Source: Mesenet sp031546805
GTDB lineage: Bacteria; Pseudomonadota; Alphaproteobacteria; Rickettsiales; Anaplasmataceae
Direction of reading: 5' to 3'
NCBI GenBank assembly: GCA_031546805.1
Contig: JAVBJW010000052.1
Span: 1-24,546, forward strand
DNA: 24,546 bases
Below, piece by piece: positions 1 to 7,142 of this stretch. Numbering within the stretch: the stretch's first letter is position 1; each line of letters begins with the position of its first letter. The position numbers and the translations under genes were made by a program. The notes beneath the pieces are model-generated. The model did no database searches. It had not been told where the DNA came from and was given only the letters and a program-made list of their open reading frames with translations.

Positions 1-142
1 CAGATAACACTACTCCATTTTCTATCTTAATCCCCATTTCTTCAGATATTTCTGCTACTATCGCTATAAGGTATAACTTGTGATCTTGATAAACTACAAT
101 TTTTCCACCTAAATGGTGGAGGCTTGACCATCTTGTGGAGAA
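1..142 (-). pseudogene. Partial reading frame at left edge, probable gene remnant
   Basis: On the minus strand a frame is open from just after a TGA at 143-145 to the window edge, about 47 codons, reading ...GGKIVVYQDHKLYLIAIVAE... It has no clear start codon of its own. The frame immediately upstream (ILDSPQDGQASTI) ends at a TAG inside the small hairpin at 104-120, so the two may once have been one reading frame broken by a frameshift. I do not recognise the protein. It could also be the start of a real gene continuing to the left with a start that I cannot see. Confidence 0.3.
104..120. repeat. Short perfect hairpin in left-edge remnant
   Basis: TCCACC-TAAAT-GGTGGA is a 6-bp perfect inverted repeat with a 5-nt loop. 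It sits exactly where the minus-strand reading frame is interrupted. It has no T-run and is not a convincing terminator. Confidence 0.35.
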
Positions 143-430
143 TCAAGAATTTTAGAAGAATTTTCTCTCGTTTTGACAAGACTGCAGAAGTTTTTATTGG
201 CTTTTTAAATTCTGTTTGTGCTTTCTTTTGGCTTACATGAAATTTTGTTTATAGGGCCTAGTTTTCATCGTTGATATTCTCCATGACAAATACTCCTGCG
301 ATTAATATATACTATATCAAAATAAACAAACTATATGGTTTTTTCAAGCTAATTTAGTTTCAGCTTATTGAGGTTTTACATTTTTATGAATATTTGTTAA
401 TATTATTATAAATTTAATTTTGTAATTCCT
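143..430. other. Non-coding or decayed spacer upstream of nadA
   Basis: No intact gene is visible on either strand. On the minus strand, positions 280-130 hold short frames broken by several stops (for example MKTRPYKQNFM followed by a stop, and a frame containing KKPIKTSAVLSKREK). They look like fragments of an old gene or repeat. From memory, similar fragments recur in Wolbachia genomes, but this cannot be checked here. Positions 300-430 are very AT-rich and must contain the nadA promoter, though no clear -35/-10 pair stands out. Confidence 0.4.
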
Positions 431-1381
431 TTGTTAAAAAATAATAATTATATCGACTTACTTGATGAAGTGAAGTCATTTGCCAAGAAAGTCAATGCAG
501 TAATACTTGCGCACTATTATCAAGAACCTGAAATTCAGGACCTTGCTGATTTTATTGGTGACTCGTTGGAATTGTCAAAAAAAGCTATGTCAACTGATGC
601 TGATATAATAGTCTTTTGTGGTGTTTATTTTATGGCAGAGGTTGCTAAAATATTAAATCCAGAAAAACAAGTTCTGATACCTGATTTAAATGCCAGATGT
701 TCGCTTGCCGATTCTTGCCCAGCTAAAGCGTTTGAGGAGTTTCGCAAAAAATATGATGACCACATCGCTATCACATATATAAACTGCTCTGCTGAAGTTA
801 AAGCTCTTTCGGATATAATCTGCACCTCTTCAAATGCAGAAAAAATAATAAAACAAATTCCAGAAAAACAAAAAATATTATTTGCACCTGATAAATTTCT
901 TGGTAGCTACTTAGAAAAAAAGACTGGCAGAAAAATGCTAATTTGGCCTGGAACTTGTGTTGTCCATGAAAGTTTTTCTGAACGAGAACTAATAAAACTA
1001 ATAACAAGACATAAAAATGCGTATGTTATAGCCCACCCTGAATGTCCTGAAAATTTATTAAACTATGCGGATTTTATTGGTTCTACATCTGGGCTTCTCA
1101 AATATACGGCAGAAAGATCAAATTCTGAATTTATTGTCCTTACGGAAGAAGGAATTGTTCATCAGATGAAAAAGATCTCAAAAGGTAGTAAATTTTATTT
1201 GGTTGTTACTTCAGCAGAAGATGGGGGATGTACCTCTTGTAATAAATGTCCATATATGCGTCTTAATACTATAGAAAAAATTTATCTATCTCTTACAAAA
1301 CGAGCACCACAAATCCACCTTAATGAAGATGTCAGGGTTGCTGCAAAAAAATCACTGGATCTAATGCTTAAAATGAGTTAA
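431..1381 (+). CDS. nadA: Quinolinate synthase NadA
   Basis: NadA condenses iminoaspartate with dihydroxyacetone phosphate to give quinolinate, the precursor of NAD, using a [4Fe-4S] cluster in the cytoplasm. The 316-residue protein has the family signatures in order: AHYYQ (27-31), DFIGDSLELS (40-49), CGVYFMAEVAK (63-73), CSLADSC (90-96), PDKFLG (153-158), WPGTCVVHE (172-180), AHPECPE (201-207), STSGLLKY (218-225) and CTSCNKCPYM (267-276). Candidate cluster ligands are C90, C176 and C273 (the last within CxxCxxCP). The start is a TTG: an in-frame TAA lies at 398-400, and the next in-frame ATG is at residue 53, inside the conserved core. No ribosome binding site is obvious. The genes for NadB and NadC are not in the window, and the gene stands alone between degenerate spacers. 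Confidence 0.93.
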   Translation: MLKNNNYIDLLDEVKSFAKKVNAVILAHYYQEPEIQDLADFIGDSLELSKKAMSTDADIIVFCGVYFMAEVAKILNPEKQVLIPDLNARCSLADSCPAKAFEEFRKKYDDHIAITYINCSAEVKALSDIICTSSNAEKIIKQIPEKQKILFAPDKFLGSYLEKKTGRKMLIWPGTCVVHESFSERELIKLITRHKNAYVIAHPECPENLLNYADFIGSTSGLLKYTAERSNSEFIVLTEEGIVHQMKKISKGSKFYLVVTSAEDGGCTSCNKCPYMRLNTIEKIYLSLTKRAPQIHLNEDVRVAAKKSLDLMLKMS

Positions 1382-1856
1382 AAAATCTGTCTAATTGGGC
1401 AGTAACGACATATAAAGCCATGTGGTATAATATTTTTTGGAAGATACTATACGACAAAGAAGAGTTCAATGAGCTTGATGAAAAAGGAAAAAAGGGCTAA
1501 TAGACAAACGATCCAAAAAACTATTAGCTATCGACCATGCCTTTTTGTAGTTCTATTGTTAGTAGGATTTACTCTAGCATCAATACCACGCTTTTTAGCT
1601 ATATTAATTAACGGTACCAATCTTTTTAAAATTACCAACTTCCATAGCTCCTTTAACAGCTTTTGAAAGTACTTCACTTTTGAATTTATGATCCTTCCCT
1701 TTTATAGCTGCTTCTATTTCATCTTCAATTGATTCTTCTTCTATAGCTTCTAATACAGGTTTAAATTCATTGTGGGGCATAGAAAATAAAATCAATTATA
1801 GATATTTATTATAATAATTATAATTCTATTAAAAATTAACTCAAATGATTTTAATT
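1382..1856. other. Degenerate spacer with short, probably broken frames
   Basis: There is no convincing gene in about 475 bases. On the plus strand a frame with MWYNIFWKILYDKEEFNELDEK (from about 1420) ends at TAA after 26 codons; a second 65-codon frame starts at 1469. On the minus strand a 58-codon frame (from 1780) is followed in another frame by PLINIAKKRGIDARVNPTNN and a stop. The mixture of half-plausible frames on both strands suggests remnants of one or more decayed genes or mobile elements. Confidence 0.45.
1604..1780 (-). pseudogene. Short acidic frame, probable truncated gene
   Basis: An ATG frame of 58 codons begins MPHNEFKPVLEAIEEESIED and ends ...GNFKKIGTVN. It may begin 5 codons earlier at a TTG (1795). 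The peptide is acidic in the first half and basic in the second. Just past its stop, a different frame reads PLINIAKKRGIDARVN, which continues the same composition, so a single-base frameshift near 1610-1620 may have split one longer protein. The reading NFKKIG...PLINIAKKRG vaguely recalls the helices of repeat proteins, but I cannot name a family. No ribosome binding site is evident. Confidence 0.3.
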
Positions 1857-2897
1857 TTAATTAATGTTTGGTAGATTATCTGTATAAAGTAAAACTGCAG
1901 CAACTAATACTACCCAAACTAAAGAGATAGGTAGAAACACTTTCCAACCTAAACGCATCAGCTGATCATAACGATAGCGTGGTACAGTTGCTCTGATCCA
2001 GATAAAACAGAATAAAAGAAAAACTATTTTAAGAATAAACCATACAAAACCTGGAATTTTGTAAAGTAAATCAATATTTAGAGGTGGATACCAGCCTCCA
2101 AGAAAAAAGATGGTCATTATTGCACTAACTAAGATCATATTTGCATATTCACCTAAAAAAAATAGAGCAAATGGCATAGATGAGTATTCAACATTGTATC
2201 CAGATACAAGTTCTGCTTCTGCTTCTGGTAAATCAAAAGGATGACGGTTAGTTTCTGCCAGTAAAGAAATAAAAAATATTACTGCCATTGGTAGCAGCAA
2301 TAAATCAATCCAAAAAGGCATATTATGGCGTACTACCACTATTTCTCCGAGATTGAGTGTTCCTGATGCCAGGATGACAGTAACAACGATTAGGCCGATT
2401 GATACTTCATATGATATCATTTGTGAAGCTGATCTAATTGCACCCAAAAAAGCATAATTAGAATTGCTCGACCAACCAGCCATTATGATACCATATACGC
2501 TTAAAGAAGAGATAGCCAAAATGTAAAGAACACCAACGTTAATATTTGAAATAACATGTGGTATAATGATTTGCTTACCATTTTCTATTATAATATCAGC
2601 ATTGAAAGGTATAACTGCCCACGCAACTAGTGCAAGGATAAAAGTGAGCATAGGTGCTATTTTAAAGATTAACTTATTTGATTTAAAAGGAGTTATAGGC
2701 TCTTTAAGTAATAACTTAATCGCATCAGCAAATGGCTGAAGCAGGCCAAAAGGACCGACAACACTCGGTCCTTGTCTGAGTTGCATTGCAGCAATTACCT
2801 TGCGTTCAAAATATACTAAATATGCAACTGATATAAGCAATGGTGCTATAACTAATAAACTTCTAATAACTAAAATTAATGTATCATAGTAATGCAT
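1857..2897 (-). CDS. nuoH: NADH-quinone oxidoreductase subunit H (NuoH/ND1)
   Basis: NuoH is the membrane subunit of respiratory complex I that joins the peripheral arm to the membrane arm and lines the quinone-entry tunnel. The 346-residue product is a typical ND1: about eight hydrophobic helices, ERKVIAAMQLRQGPSVVGPF (31-50), ETNRHPFDLPEAEAELVSGY (215-234) and RATVPRYRYDQLM (302-314). Family length is normal. I chose the ATG at 2897, which follows the nuoG stop by 2 bases. A TTG at 2912 would extend the frame by 5 residues and overlap nuoG by 13 bases, but is less likely. It is the last gene of the operon; nuoI and later subunit genes are not in the window, consistent with the scattered nuo genes of Rickettsiales. 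Confidence 0.95.
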   Translation of the reverse strand: MHYYDTLILVIRSLLVIAPLLISVAYLVYFERKVIAAMQLRQGPSVVGPFGLLQPFADAIKLLLKEPITPFKSNKLIFKIAPMLTFILALVAWAVIPFNADIIIENGKQIIIPHVISNINVGVLYILAISSLSVYGIIMAGWSSNSNYAFLGAIRSASQMISYEVSIGLIVVTVILASGTLNLGEIVVVRHNMPFWIDLLLLPMAVIFFISLLAETNRHPFDLPEAEAELVSGYNVEYSSMPFALFFLGEYANMILVSAIMTIFFLGGWYPPLNIDLLYKIPGFVWFILKIVFLLFCFIWIRATVPRYRYDQLMRLGWKVFLPISLVWVVLVAAVLLYTDNLPNIN

Positions 2898-2899
2898 AA

Positions 2900-4939
2900 C
2901 TAACCTATACAAAAAGCCTTAGTGCAATCTGCCATTATTTTTGATGAACGGCTAATTGGGTCTGTCATGTAAAAATTGAATTTTCTGAGTGCAAGAGGAG
3001 TGTCATTTAAATTAATTTTATAGTTAATAGAAGACCATTTATTTTTTATAACTTTGTTAATATTTCTAAATTGTGGTCCAATTGATTCTAATTTTTTCCT
3101 AACATCATTCAAATTATCATATGGCAGAGTATGACCAATATATTCAGAAAGATTTTTAATAATCAGCCAATCTTCTCTTGCATCTCCTGGTGGGGCAAGA
3201 GCAATATTAGTTCTTTGTGCTCGCCCTTCAGTATTAACATAAGTTGCACATTTTTCTGTATATGTAGCACCAGGTAATATTAAATCAGCTCTGTGGGCAC
3301 CGTTGTCACCATGGTGTCCTTGATAAATGACAAATGCATTTCCTAAAGTAGACATGTCAATCTCATCTGCTCCAAGGAGATAGATGACATCCATATCGCC
3401 ATTATTTGCAGCATTTAATATTTGTTCAATGTCTTTTCCTCCTCTTTTAGGAGTAAAACCAACATCCATACCCCCAACACGGCCTGCTGCTCTATGCAAT
3501 ACATTAAAGCCATTCCAATCTGGACGTAGCATATTAAACTTTTCTGCAATCTTTCCTGCTAAAGCTAAAATCGAATTTGCATCATCTCTCACTAGGGCAT
3601 CTTGACCAATAATTAGCATAGGGTTCTTGGCATTACTCATCGCCTGACAAAACGGATGTGTTCCGTCTGCAATCAACTCTAAAATATTAGGATCATCACC
3701 TAGTTTTTCAACTTTATATAAATAATCTATATCTGGACCAATACTTGCAATTGTAAAGTTACCACGCAAGTAATTTTTACGCAAACGTGCATTAATGATT
3801 GCTGCTTCTGCACGTGGGTTTGTATTAATCAATAGACATAAATCTGCATCTTCTATTCCAGCTATAGTGGTGTTGAAAACATATGCTCCTCTATTACCAG
3901 GTATTAACTTTGCTTTATCCTGACGGCAATCTAGATTACCTGAACCTAAATTTTGCATTAATTCCTTTAGTAAAAGCATAGACTCACAATCTGCTAAATC
4001 ACCGCTAATTGCTGCTATTCTATTTGATTTAGTATTTTTTAACTTTGCTGCTGCTACAGTTAAGGCTTCATCCCATGTTACTGATGTTAATCTGTTTTCC
4101 TTTTTAAGGTAAGGATGATCTAAACGTTGTACTCTTAAACCATCATAGGCAAAGCGTGTTTTATCTGAAATCCAGTCTTCATTGATCTCATCATTTGTTC
4201 TTGGAAGCGTGCGCATGATTTCAAATCCTCGGTAATCTATTCGAATAGCACTACCAACTGCATCTAATACATCTATTGTATTGCAATGAGAAAGTTCCCA
4301 AGAACGTGCTTTGAAAGAATAAGGTTTAGATGTCAAAGCACCAACAGGGCATAAATCAATTATGTTACCAGAGAGCTCAGAGCTAACATATTTTTTTATG
4401 TAAGTACTGATTTCCATATTTTCGCCTCTGCCTATGCCACCGAGTTCATTAGTACCTGCAACATCAGATAAGAATCTAGTACACCTAGTACAATGAATAC
4501 ACCTATTCATTACAGTTGCTATTAATGGTCCAAAATCTTTTTTGGGAACGGATCTCTTCATTTCACTTAGTCTGCTAAGACCTCGTCCATATGCCATTGT
4601 TATATCCTGAAGGTCACACTCACCACCTTCATCACATATTGGACAATCTAAGGGATGGTTAATAAGTAAAAATTCAAGCACTCCTTCGCGTGCTTTTTTA
4701 ACTTTAGGTGAATCTGTATAGATGGTCATCCCATCTACAACTGGTGTGGCACAAGAAGCTACAGGTTTAGGAGGGCCACCGACAACTTCAACTAAGCACA
4801 TACGACAATTGCCAGCTATTGCTAAACGCTTGTGATAACAAAAACGAGGAATTTCAACTCCAATAAGCTCACATGCTTGCAATATAGTTATGCCTGAATC
4901 TACTTCAGTTTCTACGGAATTAATTGTAACTTTAACCAC
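2900..4939 (-). CDS. nuoG: NADH-quinone oxidoreductase subunit G (NuoG)
   Basis: NuoG is the largest peripheral-arm subunit of complex I and carries part of its iron-sulfur wire between NADH and quinone. The 679-residue product starts with a 2Fe-2S domain (C34, C45, C48, C63), followed by the His-Cys3 4Fe-4S site (H95, C99, C102, C108 in HPLDCPICDEGGECDLQ) and a second 4Fe-4S site (C147, C150, C153, C197). The rest is a molybdopterin-oxidoreductase-like domain, which in NuoG carries no catalytic cofactor; SWDEAL-like TWDEAL and the GAHRADLILPGATYTEK segment mark it. The start is GTG, 10 bases after the stop of the 71-residue gene. Its stop lies 2 bases before the nuoH ATG, so the three genes are surely co-transcribed. 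Confidence 0.95.
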   Translation of the reverse strand: MVKVTINSVETEVDSGITILQACELIGVEIPRFCYHKRLAIAGNCRMCLVEVVGGPPKPVASCATPVVDGMTIYTDSPKVKKAREGVLEFLLINHPLDCPICDEGGECDLQDITMAYGRGLSRLSEMKRSVPKKDFGPLIATVMNRCIHCTRCTRFLSDVAGTNELGGIGRGENMEISTYIKKYVSSELSGNIIDLCPVGALTSKPYSFKARSWELSHCNTIDVLDAVGSAIRIDYRGFEIMRTLPRTNDEINEDWISDKTRFAYDGLRVQRLDHPYLKKENRLTSVTWDEALTVAAAKLKNTKSNRIAAISGDLADCESMLLLKELMQNLGSGNLDCRQDKAKLIPGNRGAYVFNTTIAGIEDADLCLLINTNPRAEAAIINARLRKNYLRGNFTIASIGPDIDYLYKVEKLGDDPNILELIADGTHPFCQAMSNAKNPMLIIGQDALVRDDANSILALAGKIAEKFNMLRPDWNGFNVLHRAAGRVGGMDVGFTPKRGGKDIEQILNAANNGDMDVIYLLGADEIDMSTLGNAFVIYQGHHGDNGAHRADLILPGATYTEKCATYVNTEGRAQRTNIALAPPGDAREDWLIIKNLSEYIGHTLPYDNLNDVRKKLESIGPQFRNINKVIKNKWSSINYKINLNDTPLALRKFNFYMTDPISRSSKIMADCTKAFCIG

Positions 4940-4949
4940 GCTAAATTAC

Positions 4950-5165
4950 TTAAATACTAGACCACTCAAATGGATCACCACTTTCAGTTTCAACCATACT
5001 GCCATTTTCGTATTGAGCTGCAACATATTTTTTACCACAAGCCCTATCTATAAACATTACAGGTTTAACTACTTTACCATCATGCAGTTTTTGTGCTGTA
5101 CCTTTTTTACGTTGTGTAGGGTTATTTTTACTTGCAGTTTTTGCAACCTTCCCACCTTTTGCCAT
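4950..5165 (-). CDS. Small basic protein of unknown function, first gene of the nuoGH operon
   Basis: The 71-residue protein starts with a lysine-rich tail (MAKGGKVAKTASKNNPTQRK), then a compact part with KPVMFIDRACGKKYVAAQYE and an acidic end (ETESGDPFEWSSI). The start is well supported: AAGGGA lies 5-10 bases before the ATG, at about 5171-5176, and a good promoter lies further upstream. The gene precedes nuoG by 10 bases. I believe similar short proteins precede nuoG in other Anaplasmataceae, but no function is known to me. It has no membrane segment or signal peptide and only one cysteine. A role in complex I assembly is possible only by its position. Confidence 0.75.
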   Translation of the reverse strand: MAKGGKVAKTASKNNPTQRKKGTAQKLHDGKVVKPVMFIDRACGKKYVAAQYENGSMVETESGDPFEWSSI

Positions 5166-5196
5166 AAATATTCCCTTAATTTTTAAACTAACTTTA

Positions 5197-5225
5197 ACTT
5201 TATCACTCTAAATTTATATGGTCAA
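5197..5225 (-). promoter_or_regulatory. Probable sigma-70 promoter of the 71-aa gene-nuoG-nuoH operon
   Basis: Reading on the minus strand, TTGACC (5225-5220) and TAAAGT (5202-5197) are separated by exactly 17 bases. The start codon of the operon's first gene follows about 32 bases downstream. The -35 matches the consensus at five of six positions, the -10 at four of six. Confidence 0.55.
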
Positions 5226-5229
5226 TTGT

Positions 5230-5244
5230 TTAAGTATAACTTAA
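5230..5244. promoter_or_regulatory. Palindrome just upstream of the nuoGH promoter
   Basis: TTAAGT-ATA-ACTTAA is a perfect 6-bp inverted repeat with a 3-base centre, about 5 bases upstream of the predicted -35. The position suits an activator site, but the sequence is AT-rich and could occur by chance. Confidence 0.3.
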
Positions 5245-5300
5245 GAACTGAAAAATTTTTATAGTAAGAAGAAATTTAAATCAGATATTAGAAAAAAGAG

Positions 5301-5326
5301 AAGTTGCTGTTTTTTAACAGCAACTT
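5301..5326 (-). terminator. Rho-independent terminator of the 574-aa gene
   Basis: A perfect 11-bp inverted repeat (AAGTTGCTGTT / AACAGCAACTT) with a 4-base loop begins 7 bases past the stop codon at 5333. On the minus strand it is followed by CTCTTTTTTC, a T-rich run. It also separates the gene from the nuoGH promoter downstream. Confidence 0.8.
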
Positions 5327-5332
5327 TTATAA

Positions 5333-7057
5333 TTATCTACCTCTAGTACTCTCTTCTTTAATTAATGGTGAATCTAATGTAGTTTGTACTTTCTTGTCAA
5401 CGCCAATAATCCTTTGCTTTAGTTCTAACATCATATTATTTTGTGCAGTACTAACTGATCGTGGTGTCTTAGTTTTTCTAGCTTCATGATCCTGAACTTT
5501 ATTATCATCTACATGTGATGAAGCAAGTTTTGGTGTTTTCCAATCTTTAGGCATTAGAGGTGGTGGAGGCGGTATTGAAGTACCATTAGCATTAGAAGCT
5601 ATAGATTGTTTTATTTCCTTAGGAGCTTCATTTTGAACCTGGTTATTCTCAGCATTAAAAACATTTTTCCTAGCAAATGTTGGAGACTGCTTAGGAGATG
5701 TTGTAGGACTACCCATTGGTATTTTATTCCCTATTGTATTAATTAACCCTTGAATATTTGTTCCTAGCTTTTGATTATGCTGCGCATTAGACGCCCAATT
5801 GCGCCCTGTAGGTATATTTAATTTTTGAGGCCTAGCTTGATTAGTGCTAAGTTGCTTCACTGATTCTGCGATGCTATTTTGTCTTAACGAAGTAACTTCT
5901 GTTTTAATGTTTTGAGCATTTATATTTTTTGCAACATTTCTGCTCACTTCTTGAGCTCGTGGCTTTGGCGGCACTGGTGGTGCAACCTTCTTCTGAGTAT
6001 CTGCCCCTGTTTTATTTAGAGCTTTATTAATAGCTTCTTGAGAAGGCTTTGGCGGCACTTGTGGTACAACCTTCTTCTGAGTATCTGCAGAAAGTTTTTG
6101 CGCTATAGGAGGGCTTATCTGTGCTTTAGGTAATTCATATATTTCAGCGTGTTGAGCAGTATGTGTTTTCATTGTCCCATATGTAATTTCTGGCTGAGAA
6201 TGTAAAATATGAAGTGTTTGTTTTTTGCCACCAACCCATTTTATAGTAGCATAAATTGAACTATCTGTTTTTTGTTGCTTTTGATTATCAGTTGCTTGTG
6301 GTATTGCAATATTTAAGCTTTCTATGGTAGCATAATCAGACTCATCTATCAATTGCTCATCATATGCAGAGGTTATAGATGGTTTAGAAGATACATGGTT
6401 TATGCTTTCTGCATATACATCCATCAGGCTATTTAATTCCTTATTAAAAAGATTAATTGTTATATGAAATTGGTCTTTCAGGTTATTTAGCTTTTTTCCT
6501 GATTTGTGTGATTGCTCATCTTCTACTTTCTTAAGTATTTGATATAATATTTTAGTAAACAACATCCTTAATAACTTAGGTAATACAGTTTTTGCTGATT
6601 CTTTAAGCCCTTTTCTCAACTCTTCTGACTGTTCTTTTGTTGACTTAATAGATTTTTCAATCTCAGCAATGTTTTGTTGAATTTCAGATGCTTTCTCGTT
6701 ACTATTTACAAATAGCGTTTTTAGAGTTTTCATTGAATTAGCAGGATCAATATTATTTTGTGTTGTTATACCAAACAGTCCATTGTACTCAAATAGAAAA
6801 ACTTCTTTTAATGCATTAAATCCCTTTTTATCTTTAAACAGAGGTCCTATATTTTGATAAGACTCTGAGTGTTCTAGTTGCATCAATAGCGTCTTAATAC
6901 TTTCTAAATGCTCTGTTACAAGATTTGGAATATTTTCAGGATTAATACCACCTTGTGTTAAATTGCCAACTACCTTTTTTATTTTATTGTCAATATCAGA
7001 TATGTTCTCATTACTGATATCAGTTAAATTTTGATCTTTTATCATTTGTTTCTCCAT
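5333..7057 (-). CDS. 574-aa multi-motif protein, candidate secreted effector
   Basis: I recognise no whole-length family. Seen in the sequence: a helical, charged N-terminal half (about 20-220), with a likely coiled coil near 115-155; a stretch with four tyrosine motifs (DESDYATIE at Y242, DSSIYATIKW at Y269, EITYGTM at Y293, AEIYELP at Y307) that resemble EPIYA-type sites; two repeats of ADTQKKV..PVPPKP (324-366), each with a PxxPxK SH3-binding pattern; a Ser/Gln/Asn-rich linker; SIPPPPPLMP (494-503); and a basic tail with MLELKQRIIGVDKKV (543-557) that resembles a degenerate WH2 motif. No signal peptide or membrane helix is seen, as expected for type IV effectors. Start: the ATG at 7057 has no ribosome binding site, while the ATG at 7045 (Met5) is preceded by GGAG six bases upstream, so translation may start there. 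A monocistronic gene with its own terminator. Function is inferred from motifs only. Confidence 0.8.
   Translation of the reverse strand: MEKQMIKDQNLTDISNENISDIDNKIKKVVGNLTQGGINPENIPNLVTEHLESIKTLLMQLEHSESYQNIGPLFKDKKGFNALKEVFLFEYNGLFGITTQNNIDPANSMKTLKTLFVNSNEKASEIQQNIAEIEKSIKSTKEQSEELRKGLKESAKTVLPKLLRMLFTKILYQILKKVEDEQSHKSGKKLNNLKDQFHITINLFNKELNSLMDVYAESINHVSSKPSITSAYDEQLIDESDYATIESLNIAIPQATDNQKQQKTDSSIYATIKWVGGKKQTLHILHSQPEITYGTMKTHTAQHAEIYELPKAQISPPIAQKLSADTQKKVVPQVPPKPSQEAINKALNKTGADTQKKVAPPVPPKPRAQEVSRNVAKNINAQNIKTEVTSLRQNSIAESVKQLSTNQARPQKLNIPTGRNWASNAQHNQKLGTNIQGLINTIGNKIPMGSPTTSPKQSPTFARKNVFNAENNQVQNEAPKEIKQSIASNANGTSIPPPPPLMPKDWKTPKLASSHVDDNKVQDHEARKTKTPRSVSTAQNNMMLELKQRIIGVDKKVQTTLDSPLIKEESTRGR
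5961..6004 (-). repeat. Copy of 44-bp tandem repeat encoding a PVPPKP unit
   Basis: Matches 6045-6088 at 42 of 44 positions, offset by 84 bases (28 codons), so the reading frame is preserved. It encodes the second (C-terminal) ADTQKKVAPPVPPKP unit. The close match suggests a recent duplication. Confidence 0.85.
6045..6088 (-). repeat. Copy of 44-bp tandem repeat encoding a PQVPPKP unit
   Basis: Partner of 5961-6004 with two base differences. It encodes the first ADTQKKVVPQVPPKP unit of the 574-residue protein. Confidence 0.85.
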
Positions 7058-7142
7058 ATAATTAATTTAAATATTAATCAATTTTATCGAGAAAAACGTT
7101 AATTAATGGTTAACATTTATGCTAAATAGGTATATAATTTAC

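Noticed and set aside
4890..5186. 98-codon plus-strand frame across the nuoG start
   Set aside because: It is antisense to the conserved start of nuoG and to the 71-residue gene, whose start signals are better.
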